Shown piece by piece: positions 40,040 through 48,823 of a stretch of 64,000 nucleotides of DNA (within the stretch, counting starts at the first letter, position 1; each line of letters opens with the position of its first letter). A program made the translations under genes and the position numbers. Source of the DNA: Simiduia agarivorans SA1 = DSM 21679 (GTDB lineage Bacteria > Pseudomonadota > Gammaproteobacteria > Pseudomonadales > Cellvibrionaceae). The notes under the pieces are model-generated. The model had not been told where the DNA came from. It was given only the letters and a program-made list of their open reading frames with translations, and searched no databases. The DNA is taken from positions 1,226,001-1,290,000 of the forward strand of contig NC_018868.3 of the NCBI RefSeq assembly GCF_000305785.2. Reading direction: 5' to 3'.

Positions 40040-40648
40040 ATGAAAATGAAACAGCCTTTGATAATAGCAACGACCTGTATGGCCGCAGGCGGCTTGCTTT
40101 TCTGGTCTTTTTCTTCCGATGCGCCGCAACCCTCGACCAGCGCAACACCGCCTGCCGGATTCGGCAATGCCTACCCCGGCGGGACCACCCGGGCCACCCC
40201 TCAATCGCTCGAGCAGGAGCCCGAAGTTGCGGCCTATCTCCAGCGCGAAGCGCAAAAGCAACAGTTGCAAGCCTATTTTGCGGACACCGGCGATATGGAT
40301 GCGGAAGAAGCCTGGGCGCTGATTGAAACGCTGGAACAACAACAACGGGTGCTGGGCTTTGAAGCCTTGCATCTGAAACTGGCCTGGCTGGAAAAACAGC
40401 ACGACAACCGGGATGACTTCGAAGCCGCTGCCAAAGCGCTGATGGAAGATTACCGACAACGCGCGGCATCACAAGCGCCCTACCGACCGGAAGATATTCC
40501 CGGCTATACCGACTACAAGGCCCGGGAACTTGCCATCATCGAACACGTCAATGGCATGCATTCGTTTCCCAATGGCATGAGCCGGGAGGAATACCTCCGG
40601 CAACAATTGTTAGAAGCCCGGATGGAAGCCTACGGTGAAAAGCGCTGA
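40040..40648 (+). CDS. Membrane-anchored helical protein of unknown function
   Basis: This 202-residue protein has one N-terminal membrane span (about 6-24) followed by a Ser/Pro/Thr-rich stretch (27-55) and a Gln/Glu-rich helical region (60-200). The helices carry heptad-like hydrophobics (WALIETLEQQQRVLGFEALHLKLAWLEKQ at 93-121). I recognise no family. The layout resembles periplasmic helical chaperones of the lipase-foldase type, but no diagnostic motif is visible. A hairpin overlaps the stop codon. Confidence 0.62.
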   Translation: MKMKQPLIIATTCMAAGGLLFWSFSSDAPQPSTSATPPAGFGNAYPGGTTRATPQSLEQEPEVAAYLQREAQKQQLQAYFADTGDMDAEEAWALIETLEQQQRVLGFEALHLKLAWLEKQHDNRDDFEAAAKALMEDYRQRAASQAPYRPEDIPGYTDYKARELAIIEHVNGMHSFPNGMSREEYLRQQLLEARMEAYGEKR

Positions 40649-40660
40649 TGCGCTTTTCAC
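40635..40660 (+). terminator. Hairpin overlapping the stop codon
   Basis: GTGAAAAGCGC (40635-40645) pairs perfectly with GCGCTTTTCAC (40650-40660) around TGAT, spanning the TGA of the upstream gene. It lies between convergent genes and could terminate in both directions. Confidence 0.65.
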
Positions 40661-40680
40661 CTCGCTCAGATCAGAACAGA

Positions 40681-42137
40681 TCAGAGTAAACCACCCACCA
40701 GATCGTAAAACCAATTGTGATTATTCTGGTAGTCCGAAACAGGATCTGTCTCAACTGCCCGCAGCGGCGCGCCGCCCTGATAATTCACCACGTTGTGCAT
40801 GAAGTCATACAGGTTCAGATTCAGCTCGGCAATTTCACCGTATTCAAAATCGAGAATACTGGTGCAATGGCTTTCATTGAAATTCCGGTATAGCGGGAAG
40901 TAGTAGCTCCAATTGTGGGTCTGCTCCAATAAAGGAATCAGATTATTGTGCGTATCCTGTTGCCACTTGGCCCGCAATTTGGCGAGTTTCACATCGGCGT
41001 CCGGCTCGTCACCGATATCCGGATAAAACCGCTCGTACGAATAGGAGCTGAAATTCCCGTCGGCCAGGAAGTGGGTGAGCCCTAAGCGATCGGCCGGAAA
41101 TTTCGACGACAAGGCGGCGTACAAACTGGCCAACCGGTTAGTATCAAAGCCGGGGGTGATTGCCCGCAACATGTTGATCGGATTTTCCGCGTTCGGGTCT
41201 CCCCCGGGCGTAAACATGGTCCAGCTATCCAACACCTCCTGATGCAATGGCAGCGACGGATAATCCACCGTGTTATTGCTGTTGAGCGGCGCATCGTATA
41301 AAGGCCCCGAATCATCTACGAGATAGCCGTAACTGGACTCCATATGCCCGCGCAATTTGGAGTAATTCAGCAAGGCACCAATAGAGCCGGCGCTGCAGCC
41401 CGCCACCGCCATTTGCTTTGGCTTTTTCAGGTTGTTTTTCACCCACGAGACCACCGCCTGCACATTGCGCAGACCGTTATGATGCCAGATCAACGGCGGG
41501 TTATTACCGGCGCTGTCTGCATACACCTCGGTTTTATCCCCCACATAAATATCGCCAGTGCAATAAGGCACGTACACCAGATTCCATTCACCGGTTTTAA
41601 ACTGGTTATAGGGATGGTGCGTGTAAATCAGCGGTGATACTGCGGCAGTGGCCAGATTGGCCATGTTGGAGAAGTCCAGCAAATTAATGTTCTGAACATA
41701 ATTATCCGGAATGCCGTTGGGGTTGCGCGCACCTCGCACCCCGGCCTGCCCCGAGCAGCTTTCGTAATCCCAACAGGCGCCGCCGCCCTCAAAGTAAAAC
41801 AGCGTATTGTTGGTATCCGGCACCCGATACACAAAAACTTGAACGGGGTGCCATTGCCGCACATGGCGCCGGTACTCAATGGCACATCAACTTTTTGCCA
41901 TTTGTCGTAATCGCCCGGTTTAAAACCGTAATTGAAACCCGACTGCGGTTGCGACAACGGATACATGCCCTGGGTTTCAGCGAAGGAGACCGGATCATCG
42001 GCCTTCTCAGGGCTGAACAAATTACCCAGCGTTTTCCAGAAGCCGTAATCACCCGGTTCTGCGGAGACCGTATTGGAAAGTGAAAAACAGGAAAAGATGA
42101 AGCAGAGATACATCACAGGCTTACGAAACCCTTTCAT
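40681..42137 (-). pseudogene. Pectinacetylesterase-like hydrolase, split by a frameshift
   Basis: Two overlapping frames read as one secreted protein of about 485 residues. The first (start 42137) gives a signal peptide and the sequence to GAMCGNGTPF. The second resumes with QVFVYRVPDTNNTLFYFEGGGACW and runs to 40681. The break lies in a G run at 41845-41848 (four Cs on the coding strand), where one more C would restore GTPVQVFVY. The family is plant-type pectinacetylesterase, with the oxyanion motif FEGGGACW and nucleophile context AGCSAGSIG. It may be a true pseudogene, a phase-variable gene or a sequencing error. Everything else is intact, so error or recent mutation is likely. Confidence 0.82.
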
Positions 42138-42559
42138 ATTGCGCCTCTCATTGTTTTGTTCTTTTGATGTTCATTGCCCGCGCAGGCTATAGACAGAGAC
42201 TGACAAGTAAAATCCGCAATAGCCTGCCAACACGCCAAAGAATGCCCACCCGCTCCGGCGCTGACTTACCAGCCTAGCGCAGGCCCCGGCACCTGATTGG
42301 AATGAATTGGAATGCGACCCGTCGGTCACTGTTTACTGTGGCGATAAACATGCATGGCATATCCGCCAATCCAATGAAACAAAAAACCGCCTTGGTACTT
42401 AATACTTAAGGAATACCCCGAAAGCGGGCCGGCAGTCAGCGCCCGAGGCAAGACCAGCGATGGTGTCAACGCTCTGGACAAACCGATTGGCCGGGCCCAG
42501 AATGCGCGCCGCCCGGCCGCGTTCTGCAAGCCGGCCTTACCCCCCATTGCGGATTTTTC
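42138..42559. other. Intergenic region without supported gene
   Basis: This 422-bp divergent gap should hold promoters for the esterase-like gene and the lipoprotein at 42560. A 73-codon frame on the minus strand (42326-42547) has no ribosome binding site or recognisable content and is not called. Confidence 0.4.
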
Positions 42560-43330
42560 ATGCGTAAATTAAAGCTGGGCTTGTGCCTGTTGGTTTGCTG
42601 CAGCCTGGTTGGCTGCGCCACATCGCTTATCGTTGGCAATCAGATGCAAAATCGCCTGATGGGCGCATTGATCAAACCGCTGGTAGGCTTTGATCCGAAC
42701 GACGTTAACTTGTTCGAAATTCCGGTGGTAAAAGAACGGATGACCAACCTGCTCGGCGAACACTACGAACCCACTATGGCGCTCCTACGCACCGCCCAGG
42801 AAATACAACAGGAAGGCGCACTCTACTATGTTGTCTCGCGCTATGCCCCGGAGGAGGTGACTCAATACACCAATCAGGCCGCCATGATCTGGAATGCAGA
42901 CACCAACCAACTGGCCGTACTATTGATAGAAGATGGATTGCCAGCGATGTTCGCTGAACCGGTGGAGGGAATGGTCGAGGCCATTACACCCACATTGCCC
43001 ACTGAGCTGGTTGAAGGCTACGAGCAGGCCGTGGCCTACAAACAGCAGATAGAAAATACGCACAAACAGTTACAAGCCTTACCCGACGCTATTGAAAAAT
43101 CCATACAGGATTCAGTAGAACATACTGTTCAGGATTCCGAACCCTACAAAGCGTATAGCGAGGTTATGGGTTACAAACAGTCACTGGAAAAAACAAAGGA
43201 ACAGGTTGAACGGATACCCGATGAAGTGGAAAAGTCCCTTCAGCAATCCGGTGAAAAAACCCGTACCCGGCTGGGAAAAAGTGCCACAAGCCTGCCTCAA
43301 GGCACCAGCGCGCCCGCATCTGGTTCCTGA
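42560..43330 (+). CDS. Predicted lipoprotein with helical C-terminus
   Basis: This 256-residue protein has a lipoprotein signal ending SLVGC (C19). A globular region covers about 20-150 (LIKPLVGFDPNDVNLFEIPVVKERM, residues 37-61), and Gln/Glu/Lys-rich helices run from 155 to 235 with two similar segments (EQAVAYKQQIENTHKQ and EVMGYKQSLEKTKEQ). Each segment leads into a motif of the LPDAIEKSIQ or IPDEVEKSLQ type, a small internal repeat. The tail is Ser/Pro-rich. No family is recognised. It is probably anchored in the outer membrane. Confidence 0.7.
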   Translation: MRKLKLGLCLLVCCSLVGCATSLIVGNQMQNRLMGALIKPLVGFDPNDVNLFEIPVVKERMTNLLGEHYEPTMALLRTAQEIQQEGALYYVVSRYAPEEVTQYTNQAAMIWNADTNQLAVLLIEDGLPAMFAEPVEGMVEAITPTLPTELVEGYEQAVAYKQQIENTHKQLQALPDAIEKSIQDSVEHTVQDSEPYKAYSEVMGYKQSLEKTKEQVERIPDEVEKSLQQSGEKTRTRLGKSATSLPQGTSAPASGS

Positions 43331-43386
43331 CGCAAACGCTTTAACTCTTAGCCTTTGAAGAGACAGCCCTGACAAGGTCATGTCTT

Positions 43387-43550
43387 CTAGCAGGCTGTTG
43401 AAAAACGTCGGCGAGGCAGTTTACGCAAGGCAAAAACATCCGAAAAAGTGCAGTTTATGTTAGATAAATGAGCATTTTGACGGGGCGGCCCGTGCCGGCT
43501 GTTTTTAACGCCGCGACAACAACGCAGGTAGTTTTTCAACAACCTGCTAG
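43387..43550. mobile_element. 164-bp MITE-like element with 20-bp terminal inverted repeats
   Basis: CTAGCAGGCTGTTGAAAAAC at 43387-43406 is matched, with one mismatch, by the complement at 43531-43550. The outer CTAG on each side may be a 4-bp target duplication or part of the repeat. The interior has no gene. The ends resemble those of transposase-bearing insertion sequences of the IS1182 kind, so this is probably a non-autonomous relative. The family name is from memory and unverified. Confidence 0.72.
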
Positions 43551-43578
43551 GCAAATACTGGCTATCCTTTAGTCTGGT

Positions 43579-45129
43579 ATGGGTGTGAGATGCGGCGTGA
43601 CGACAACAATCAATGGTTATCAATTCAAGAGCCTGCTCGGTGGTGGTGGCTCTGCGCAAGTATGGCTGGCGCTTCAGCTATCGCTGGAGCGGCCGGTTGC
43701 CATCAAAGTCTTATCGTACGACCTGATGGATGACGCCAGCTGCCAACAGCTGTTTGCCCATGAATCCCGGCTGATTGCCCGGCTCAATCACCCCAATATT
43801 GTGCAAGTGATTGAACAGGGCAAAACCGACCAGGGCCAGCCCTACTTTGTGATGCCCTACATCAAAAGTATCGCCCTGTCTGCCGTGATGGCGCGCCAGG
43901 ATGTTGCCATTGCACGCAAGCTGGACATCCTGATCCAGCTTGCCGCCGCACTCACCTATGCGCACCGCAACGGTGTGATCCACCGGGACATCAAACCCGC
44001 CAATGTGCTGGTGGACTACGAGGGGCACGTACGTCTGGTGGATTTCGGCATCGCCGGATTTTTTGATCTTGGACGGGATGTGATTGCAGGCACCCAGGCC
44101 TATATGGCTCCAGAACAAGCCCAGGGCATTTCACAGACCAGCCACAAAAGTGATCTATACAGTTTTGGATTGCTCATGCACCAACTGCTTTATGGCATCA
44201 GCCCCGGAGCAGAGCATGCCAGCCAGACCATCGACCGATTACACGAAAGCCAACCGCGCTTGCGCGCACTCTACCCCGTTATTCAACAATGTCTGGAACC
44301 TGACCCCACGCACAGGCCTGACTCTGCATTGGCCATCAGGGAAACGTTACTCCTGTGCGCAGCAGGCAAGCACCTGGCAAATAACCGCTGGGGTATTGAA
44401 AGCGAACGCGACCAACTCCCCTCGAACTACACGCTGCTGGATGTACTGAAAGAAAATCCTGTTTCTTCTACTTATCTAGTGAACGATCCGAATAAAGCCA
44501 GATTATTGGTGATAAAAAAACAACCCGCCAATCAGCAGGACAGAGCAGCCCGCAGTGCCGCCAAACTCACCCAGATCCGCCATCCACACATTGCACGGTT
44601 ATTTGGTACCGGTAAAAACCATCGGGTATTGATTACCGTGACCGAATACCTCCCTGCCGGCAGTCTGGCAGACCGACTGAGCCAGACCATCGCGCCCGCC
44701 CAGTGGCAGGTACTGGCCTGGCAATTGTTCAGCGCTCTGGCGTGTGCCCACAGCTATGGCCTGATACACGGCAATCTGCGTCCAGGCAATATTATGTTCG
44801 CCAGTGATGACCAGCTGAAGCTCTGTGACTTCGGTTTTGCACCGCACCGCGATGGCCCAAGCCCCTATCAGCCGGATGAGCCACAGAGTCCGGGCGCAGA
44901 TCTCTATAGCGCGGGCGCGGTGCTGTTTGAAGCCCTCACTGGCCACCTGCCCAGCGGCGGCTGGTTGCGCCTGCGCGACCGCTGGCGGCTTCGCCGTCAC
45001 AAAAATCTGCGCCCACTGCTACTCGCGCTGCTCCACCCGCGCGCCAGCAAGCGGCCCGCCAGTGCAGGTGAAGTGGCAGATGCCTTGCGTCACCCTGTAG
45101 CCGAGCAGCAAACCATTGTGTCGGGCTGA
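43579..45129 (+). CDS. Ser/Thr protein kinase fused to a pseudokinase
   Basis: This is a 516-residue cytoplasmic protein with two Hanks-type kinase lobes. The first (about 11-260) looks active: glycine loop LLGGGGSAQVW, K43 in VAIKVL, HRDIKPAN (D137) and DFG at 155-157. The second (about 284-505) keeps an IKK lysine and DFG (417-419) but has HGNLRPGN in place of HRD, so the catalytic aspartate is replaced by N399 and its glycine loop is gone. It is probably a regulatory pseudokinase. No membrane span or sensor domain is present. A GTG at 43597 is an alternative start. Confidence 0.86.
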   Translation: MGVRCGVTTTINGYQFKSLLGGGGSAQVWLALQLSLERPVAIKVLSYDLMDDASCQQLFAHESRLIARLNHPNIVQVIEQGKTDQGQPYFVMPYIKSIALSAVMARQDVAIARKLDILIQLAAALTYAHRNGVIHRDIKPANVLVDYEGHVRLVDFGIAGFFDLGRDVIAGTQAYMAPEQAQGISQTSHKSDLYSFGLLMHQLLYGISPGAEHASQTIDRLHESQPRLRALYPVIQQCLEPDPTHRPDSALAIRETLLLCAAGKHLANNRWGIESERDQLPSNYTLLDVLKENPVSSTYLVNDPNKARLLVIKKQPANQQDRAARSAAKLTQIRHPHIARLFGTGKNHRVLITVTEYLPAGSLADRLSQTIAPAQWQVLAWQLFSALACAHSYGLIHGNLRPGNIMFASDDQLKLCDFGFAPHRDGPSPYQPDEPQSPGADLYSAGAVLFEALTGHLPSGGWLRLRDRWRLRRHKNLRPLLLALLHPRASKRPASAGEVADALRHPVAEQQTIVSG

Positions 45130-45178
45130 CCCCGCCGGCTTAACTACACCGTTGATTAGATTTCTCCGCTCAGACATC

Positions 45179-45213
45179 CAAAATGCGATGACCAACGCTT
45201 TTTTCGCATTTTG
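45179..45213 (+). terminator. Hairpin after the kinase gene
   Basis: CAAAATGCGA (45179-45188) pairs exactly with TCGCATTTTG (45204-45213) with a 15-base loop. It may terminate the kinase transcript, though the loop is long. Confidence 0.4.
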
Positions 45214-45316
45214 CAAAGCAGACTTGAAATAAATCTGCTCAAAACAGCGTTTTCCCGTGCTGGCATGATAATCGCAATATCCCGGTTAGCATTATTGCCT
45301 GAACCCGGGAGGCCCC

Positions 45317-46939
45317 ATGAAGCCAACGTTTAACCTGACATCCACACTTGCAGCATGCGCCTTGGCATGCGGTACACACTTTGCCAGCGCCACTGAACAG
45401 GAAAACGGCCAATACCTCTGGACGTTTCTTTCCGGCCAACCCTGGCCACTGGGCTACAACCAGAACACCGGTAAACCAGACAATCTGATTTACGCGCGCG
45501 ATCAGTACCCCACTGAATTTTTCCAGCGCATTCAGAACGCGTTACCCGAGTCTCGTGTGAACGAAGCCTTCATGACCGACGACGCCGGTTCCAATATTGT
45601 GCTCAAAGAAGAAGGCGAAGTGTTTGTCACGTTTTTGCACGAGGGTGCCGGTTACAAAAACAGTTTTGGCTACTTTGTTTACGACCCTGAAAATCCGCCA
45701 CAGACCCCTGCCGACGTCAGGGAGATTATCGTGTTCCCAAATTTGTCTTATCCACACCTGACCAATGGCCATCGCTTGAGTCTTGGTCGTTTTCCGGCGG
45801 GCACCCACATCGGTTTTTTTATCGCGGCCAACGGTTTCTGGTATGACACCGGCGTCAAGCCGAACGCCGTACCCTACTACTACTCGCTCAAGAACCTGAA
45901 TCCTGACACTCAACCCATCCACAAGCAGCATAATGTCCTGCTTTACGATACAGAGGTGCAGGAGGTAATCATTGGCTTCGAAGACCTGCCGCGCGCCTGG
46001 GGCGACAATGACTTCAACGATGCCGTCTTTTCCGTTAAAGCGACACCGTCCACCGCCATTGATCCGAGCAATCTTGTCACCATGCCAGAAGTCAATGACA
46101 AGGACGCCGATGGCGTCCCCGACAGCGAAGACGAGTTTCCTGATAACTTCCGACGTGCATTCTCGAGTTACTTTCCGTCCGCCAATGACGTGGTCACGCT
46201 GGCGTTTGAAGACAATTGGCCAGAAAAAGGCGACTACGATCTGAACGACCTGGTCGTAGCGGCCCAACAACAAACGATTTACAACGCCGACGGGGCCATT
46301 ACCGGCATGCGGATCAATGGCGAAATTCTGGCGCGCGGTGCCGATCACCACAACGGCTTTGCACTGCGGCTGATGGGCATTGCGCCCTCCGCATTGAAAG
46401 ACGCCAACCTGACCATTGCCGGCGAAACGTTTGGTAAAACGGCCGAAAGTGGCCAATCCGACCTGGTTCTGATCCTCTGGCAGGATAGCCACCAATTCAC
46501 CGGCACCGGGGAGTCGGGCCAATGCAGCCATTTCAACACGGTGAAAGACTGTGCGGAATTCCCCACCGTGCCCTTCACACTGGATATTAATTTCAACGAC
46601 TCACCGACCAGTATTGCGCACAGCACGCTGGACTATTTCATCTTCCGGACCAACTTCCGTGGCCGTGAGATTCACTTTGCCAACTACGCACCCACCGACA
46701 AGTTCGATGCGACCCAGTTCGGCAAATTTGATGACACGTCTAATGCCAATACCGGCCGCTTTTTCCGCTCGGCAGATAACCTGCCCTGGGCACTGCAGAT
46801 CAACAGCCGCTGGCGCTATCCACGCGAATACATCGATGTACTCTGGGCCTACCCTGCTTATGAACAGTGGGTCGAGTCCTCCGGTCAGGACGCGGTGGAT
46901 TGGTTCCTGAACAGCGACCGCGTGCACCACTACTATTAA
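45317..46939 (+). CDS. LruC-domain secreted protein
   Basis: This 540-residue exported protein has a signal peptide to about residue 26. A DUF4114-like segment (FEDLPRAWGDNDFNDAVFSV, 221-240) is followed by a calcium-binding thrombospondin-3-like motif (DKDADGVPDSEDEFP, 261-275). An LruC domain covers the rest, with FEDNWPEKGDYDLNDLVV echoing the first motif. The many Asp/Asn residues suggest calcium binding. The family is surface-exposed or secreted, and its role is unknown. A lipoprotein gene follows 20 bp downstream, likely in one operon. Confidence 0.82.
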   Translation: MKPTFNLTSTLAACALACGTHFASATEQENGQYLWTFLSGQPWPLGYNQNTGKPDNLIYARDQYPTEFFQRIQNALPESRVNEAFMTDDAGSNIVLKEEGEVFVTFLHEGAGYKNSFGYFVYDPENPPQTPADVREIIVFPNLSYPHLTNGHRLSLGRFPAGTHIGFFIAANGFWYDTGVKPNAVPYYYSLKNLNPDTQPIHKQHNVLLYDTEVQEVIIGFEDLPRAWGDNDFNDAVFSVKATPSTAIDPSNLVTMPEVNDKDADGVPDSEDEFPDNFRRAFSSYFPSANDVVTLAFEDNWPEKGDYDLNDLVVAAQQQTIYNADGAITGMRINGEILARGADHHNGFALRLMGIAPSALKDANLTIAGETFGKTAESGQSDLVLILWQDSHQFTGTGESGQCSHFNTVKDCAEFPTVPFTLDINFNDSPTSIAHSTLDYFIFRTNFRGREIHFANYAPTDKFDATQFGKFDDTSNANTGRFFRSADNLPWALQINSRWRYPREYIDVLWAYPAYEQWVESSGQDAVDWFLNSDRVHHYY

Positions 46940-46959
46940 TCCCCATAGGAGATACAACC

Positions 46960-47523
46960 ATGAAATACACAAGTACTGTTACCTTGATGGCTCTCCTGCT
47001 GATTGGTTGTGGTGGCGGAGGCGGCGGAAGCAGCACGCCGGCCCCCACTACGGCACCGGTATCGGACCCTGCACCAGCGCCCACACCGGCCCCTACTGCG
47101 ACGCCAACACCCACGCCGACCGAAACGCCCACACCGGGCTATGCACCGGACGACGGCCTGTTGGCACAGGATGCAGAAACTTCGGAACAGCTTTATGTGG
47201 AAGAGAGCTTTACCTTTATCGCAACCCGCAAACTGGCGGTAACCATCAATTTGTATCACAGCGATGAGCAAGAACAGCGCGTGGAAGTTTATGCGGTGAA
47301 AGAATCCGCCGATCTGGAAACGGATCACTCGTTAAAAAGCGGCTCGTTGATTGCCATGGGAAAAACGGATGCCAATGGCACCTGGCAATCACAACTGGAA
47401 ATCCCTGCGCATTACAGCCAACTGCTGTTCAAGACGTCTGCGATGGGGCTCGAAAACTACCGGTTTGTGCCTCTGATGGGCGGCGAACCTGAATACGTCC
47501 ACGTAGCTTTCGAACAAGAGTAA
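46960..47523 (+). CDS. Lipoprotein with Thr/Pro/Ala linker, partner of LruC protein
   Basis: This 187-residue protein has a lipoprotein signal with LLIGC (C17), a run of six glycines, then a Thr/Pro/Ala linker (about 26-60) that lifts a C-terminal beta domain (about 75-187) away from the membrane. The start at 46960 has ATAGGAG upstream, and the open frame further left overlaps the LruC gene. It is probably cotranscribed with the LruC protein and surface-located. I do not recognise the C-terminal domain. Confidence 0.74.
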   Translation: MKYTSTVTLMALLLIGCGGGGGGSSTPAPTTAPVSDPAPAPTPAPTATPTPTPTETPTPGYAPDDGLLAQDAETSEQLYVEESFTFIATRKLAVTINLYHSDEQEQRVEVYAVKESADLETDHSLKSGSLIAMGKTDANGTWQSQLEIPAHYSQLLFKTSAMGLENYRFVPLMGGEPEYVHVAFEQE

Positions 47524-47560
47524 GCGCATCAACGGGCAGTCATTTGCAAGCAGGCCATTC

Positions 47561-47587
47561 GGGCAGACAGCGTCTGCCCTTTTTTAT
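47561..47587 (+). terminator. Rho-independent terminator
   Basis: GGGCAGAC (47561-47568) pairs with GTCTGCCC (47572-47579) around AGC and is followed by a run of Ts, 37 bp after the lipoprotein stop. Confidence 0.92.
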
Positions 47588-47700
47588 CGGTACATTGCCA
47601 CGACGGTTGCAGAATTGTATTCAATGACAATGGGTAAAACTGATATCGGGATTTTCCCTCTCTGCGTCCTCGCCTGCCTCAAATCAATGGTCTTTGACGT

Positions 47701-48162
47701 TTAATCCGATTGCACGCGATCGGTTTCCATCTTCTGATAGACAGGCCCGACCCATACCAACCCCACACAAATCGCGCCCAAAATCAGCAGTTGATGGAGT
47801 ACCAGACACAGAAAGATACCGATGGGATGACCGGGTACACCTTTCGCCAACAGGTAGGACAAATACAGCGCGCACAAGGTATTGACCAGCAACGCTGCGT
47901 CGCGTGCCAGCCGCTTTCGCAACCATAACCCCGGCGCCAGCAGGCCATTGCCTATGCAACTGGCAGCCAGCACCAGCCCGGGCAATAACAACGCAACGCG
48001 GTTTCCCATTCCCGAATCATTCACACTCAGTGTTGACCAAACGGCGACCAGATGCCCGGATGCGCCCAAGAACAAAAAAAACGCCAGCAATAAGCCTGTG
48101 ACTGCAGCCAGCCGATACAAATCGTTTGCCCCACTGCTGGCCTTGGATTCAATAGCCCACAT
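47701..48162 (-). CDS. Small inner membrane protein after a two-component system
   Basis: This protein of about 153 residues has four hydrophobic segments (about 17-35, 48-72, 84-104 and 112-135) and no catalytic motif. The start at 48162 is chosen because it overlaps the end of the response regulator by 14 bp. The frame stays open to 48258. Cotranscription with the kinase and regulator suggests that it helps sense a signal or is controlled by them. I recognise no family. Confidence 0.62.
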   Translation of the reverse strand: MWAIESKASSGANDLYRLAAVTGLLLAFFLFLGASGHLVAVWSTLSVNDSGMGNRVALLLPGLVLAASCIGNGLLAPGLWLRKRLARDAALLVNTLCALYLSYLLAKGVPGHPIGIFLCLVLHQLLILGAICVGLVWVGPVYQKMETDRVQSD

Positions 48163-48823
48163 CGCGGCGCCCCACTTTTGCCAAACCCGACTCATAAGCA
48201 AACACCACCGCCTGTGCCCGATCACGCAGCCCGAGTTTGGACAACACACTGGATACATGGGTTTTTACGGTTGCCGCGCCAATGGTGAGACTGTCGGCAA
48301 TTTCGGCGTTATTCCTGCCTTCGGCCAATGCGGTTAACACCTCCTGCTCGCGGCTGGTGAGCCGGGCGAGGCGCTCAGCCAACTGCGGGTTGGCATCGGC
48401 TGGCACACTGAATTGTTGAATCAGGCGTTGGGTGATTGCGGGCGACAGCATGGCGCCGCCTTCCGCCACCGTGCGCACCGCCGCGACCAATTGTTCGGGC
48501 GGAATGTCTTTCAGAACGAAACCACTGGCACCAGCGCGCAACGCCCGGTAAACATATTCGTCCGGATCAAAGGTGGTCAGTATGATCACGCGGCTGGTGC
48601 AGTTGTCCGCCGCGACAATCCGCGCTGTCGCCTCCAGGCCGTCCAACCCGGGCATGCGGATATCCATCAGAATAATGTCGGGTTGCAATTGTTCGGCCGC
48701 AGCAATGGCCTCAAGGCCGTCGGCCGCCTCGGCCACCACGTCGATATCGGCTTCATGTCCCAGCACCATGGCAAAACCCCGGCGCACCAGCGCCTGGTCG
48801 TCCACTACCATCACTTTAAGCAT
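48149..48823 (-). CDS. NarL/LuxR-type response regulator
   Basis: This 224-residue regulator has a receiver domain with acidic pair D8/D9, phospho-acceptor D54 in LMDIRMPG and K in LKDIP. A LuxR-type helix-turn-helix follows (about 150-210, LTSREQEVLTALAEGRNNAEIADSL). It should activate or repress transcription once phosphorylated by the kinase encoded just upstream. The ATG at 48823 overlaps the kinase end by 8 bp, which points to coupled translation. Confidence 0.92.
   Translation of the reverse strand: MLKVMVVDDQALVRRGFAMVLGHEADIDVVAEAADGLEAIAAAEQLQPDIILMDIRMPGLDGLEATARIVAADNCTSRVIILTTFDPDEYVYRALRAGASGFVLKDIPPEQLVAAVRTVAEGGAMLSPAITQRLIQQFSVPADANPQLAERLARLTSREQEVLTALAEGRNNAEIADSLTIGAATVKTHVSSVLSKLGLRDRAQAVVFAYESGLAKVGRRDVGY

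Noticed and set aside
42326..42547. 73-codon frame on the minus strand
   Set aside because: It has no ribosome binding site, no recognisable content and no signal or membrane segment.
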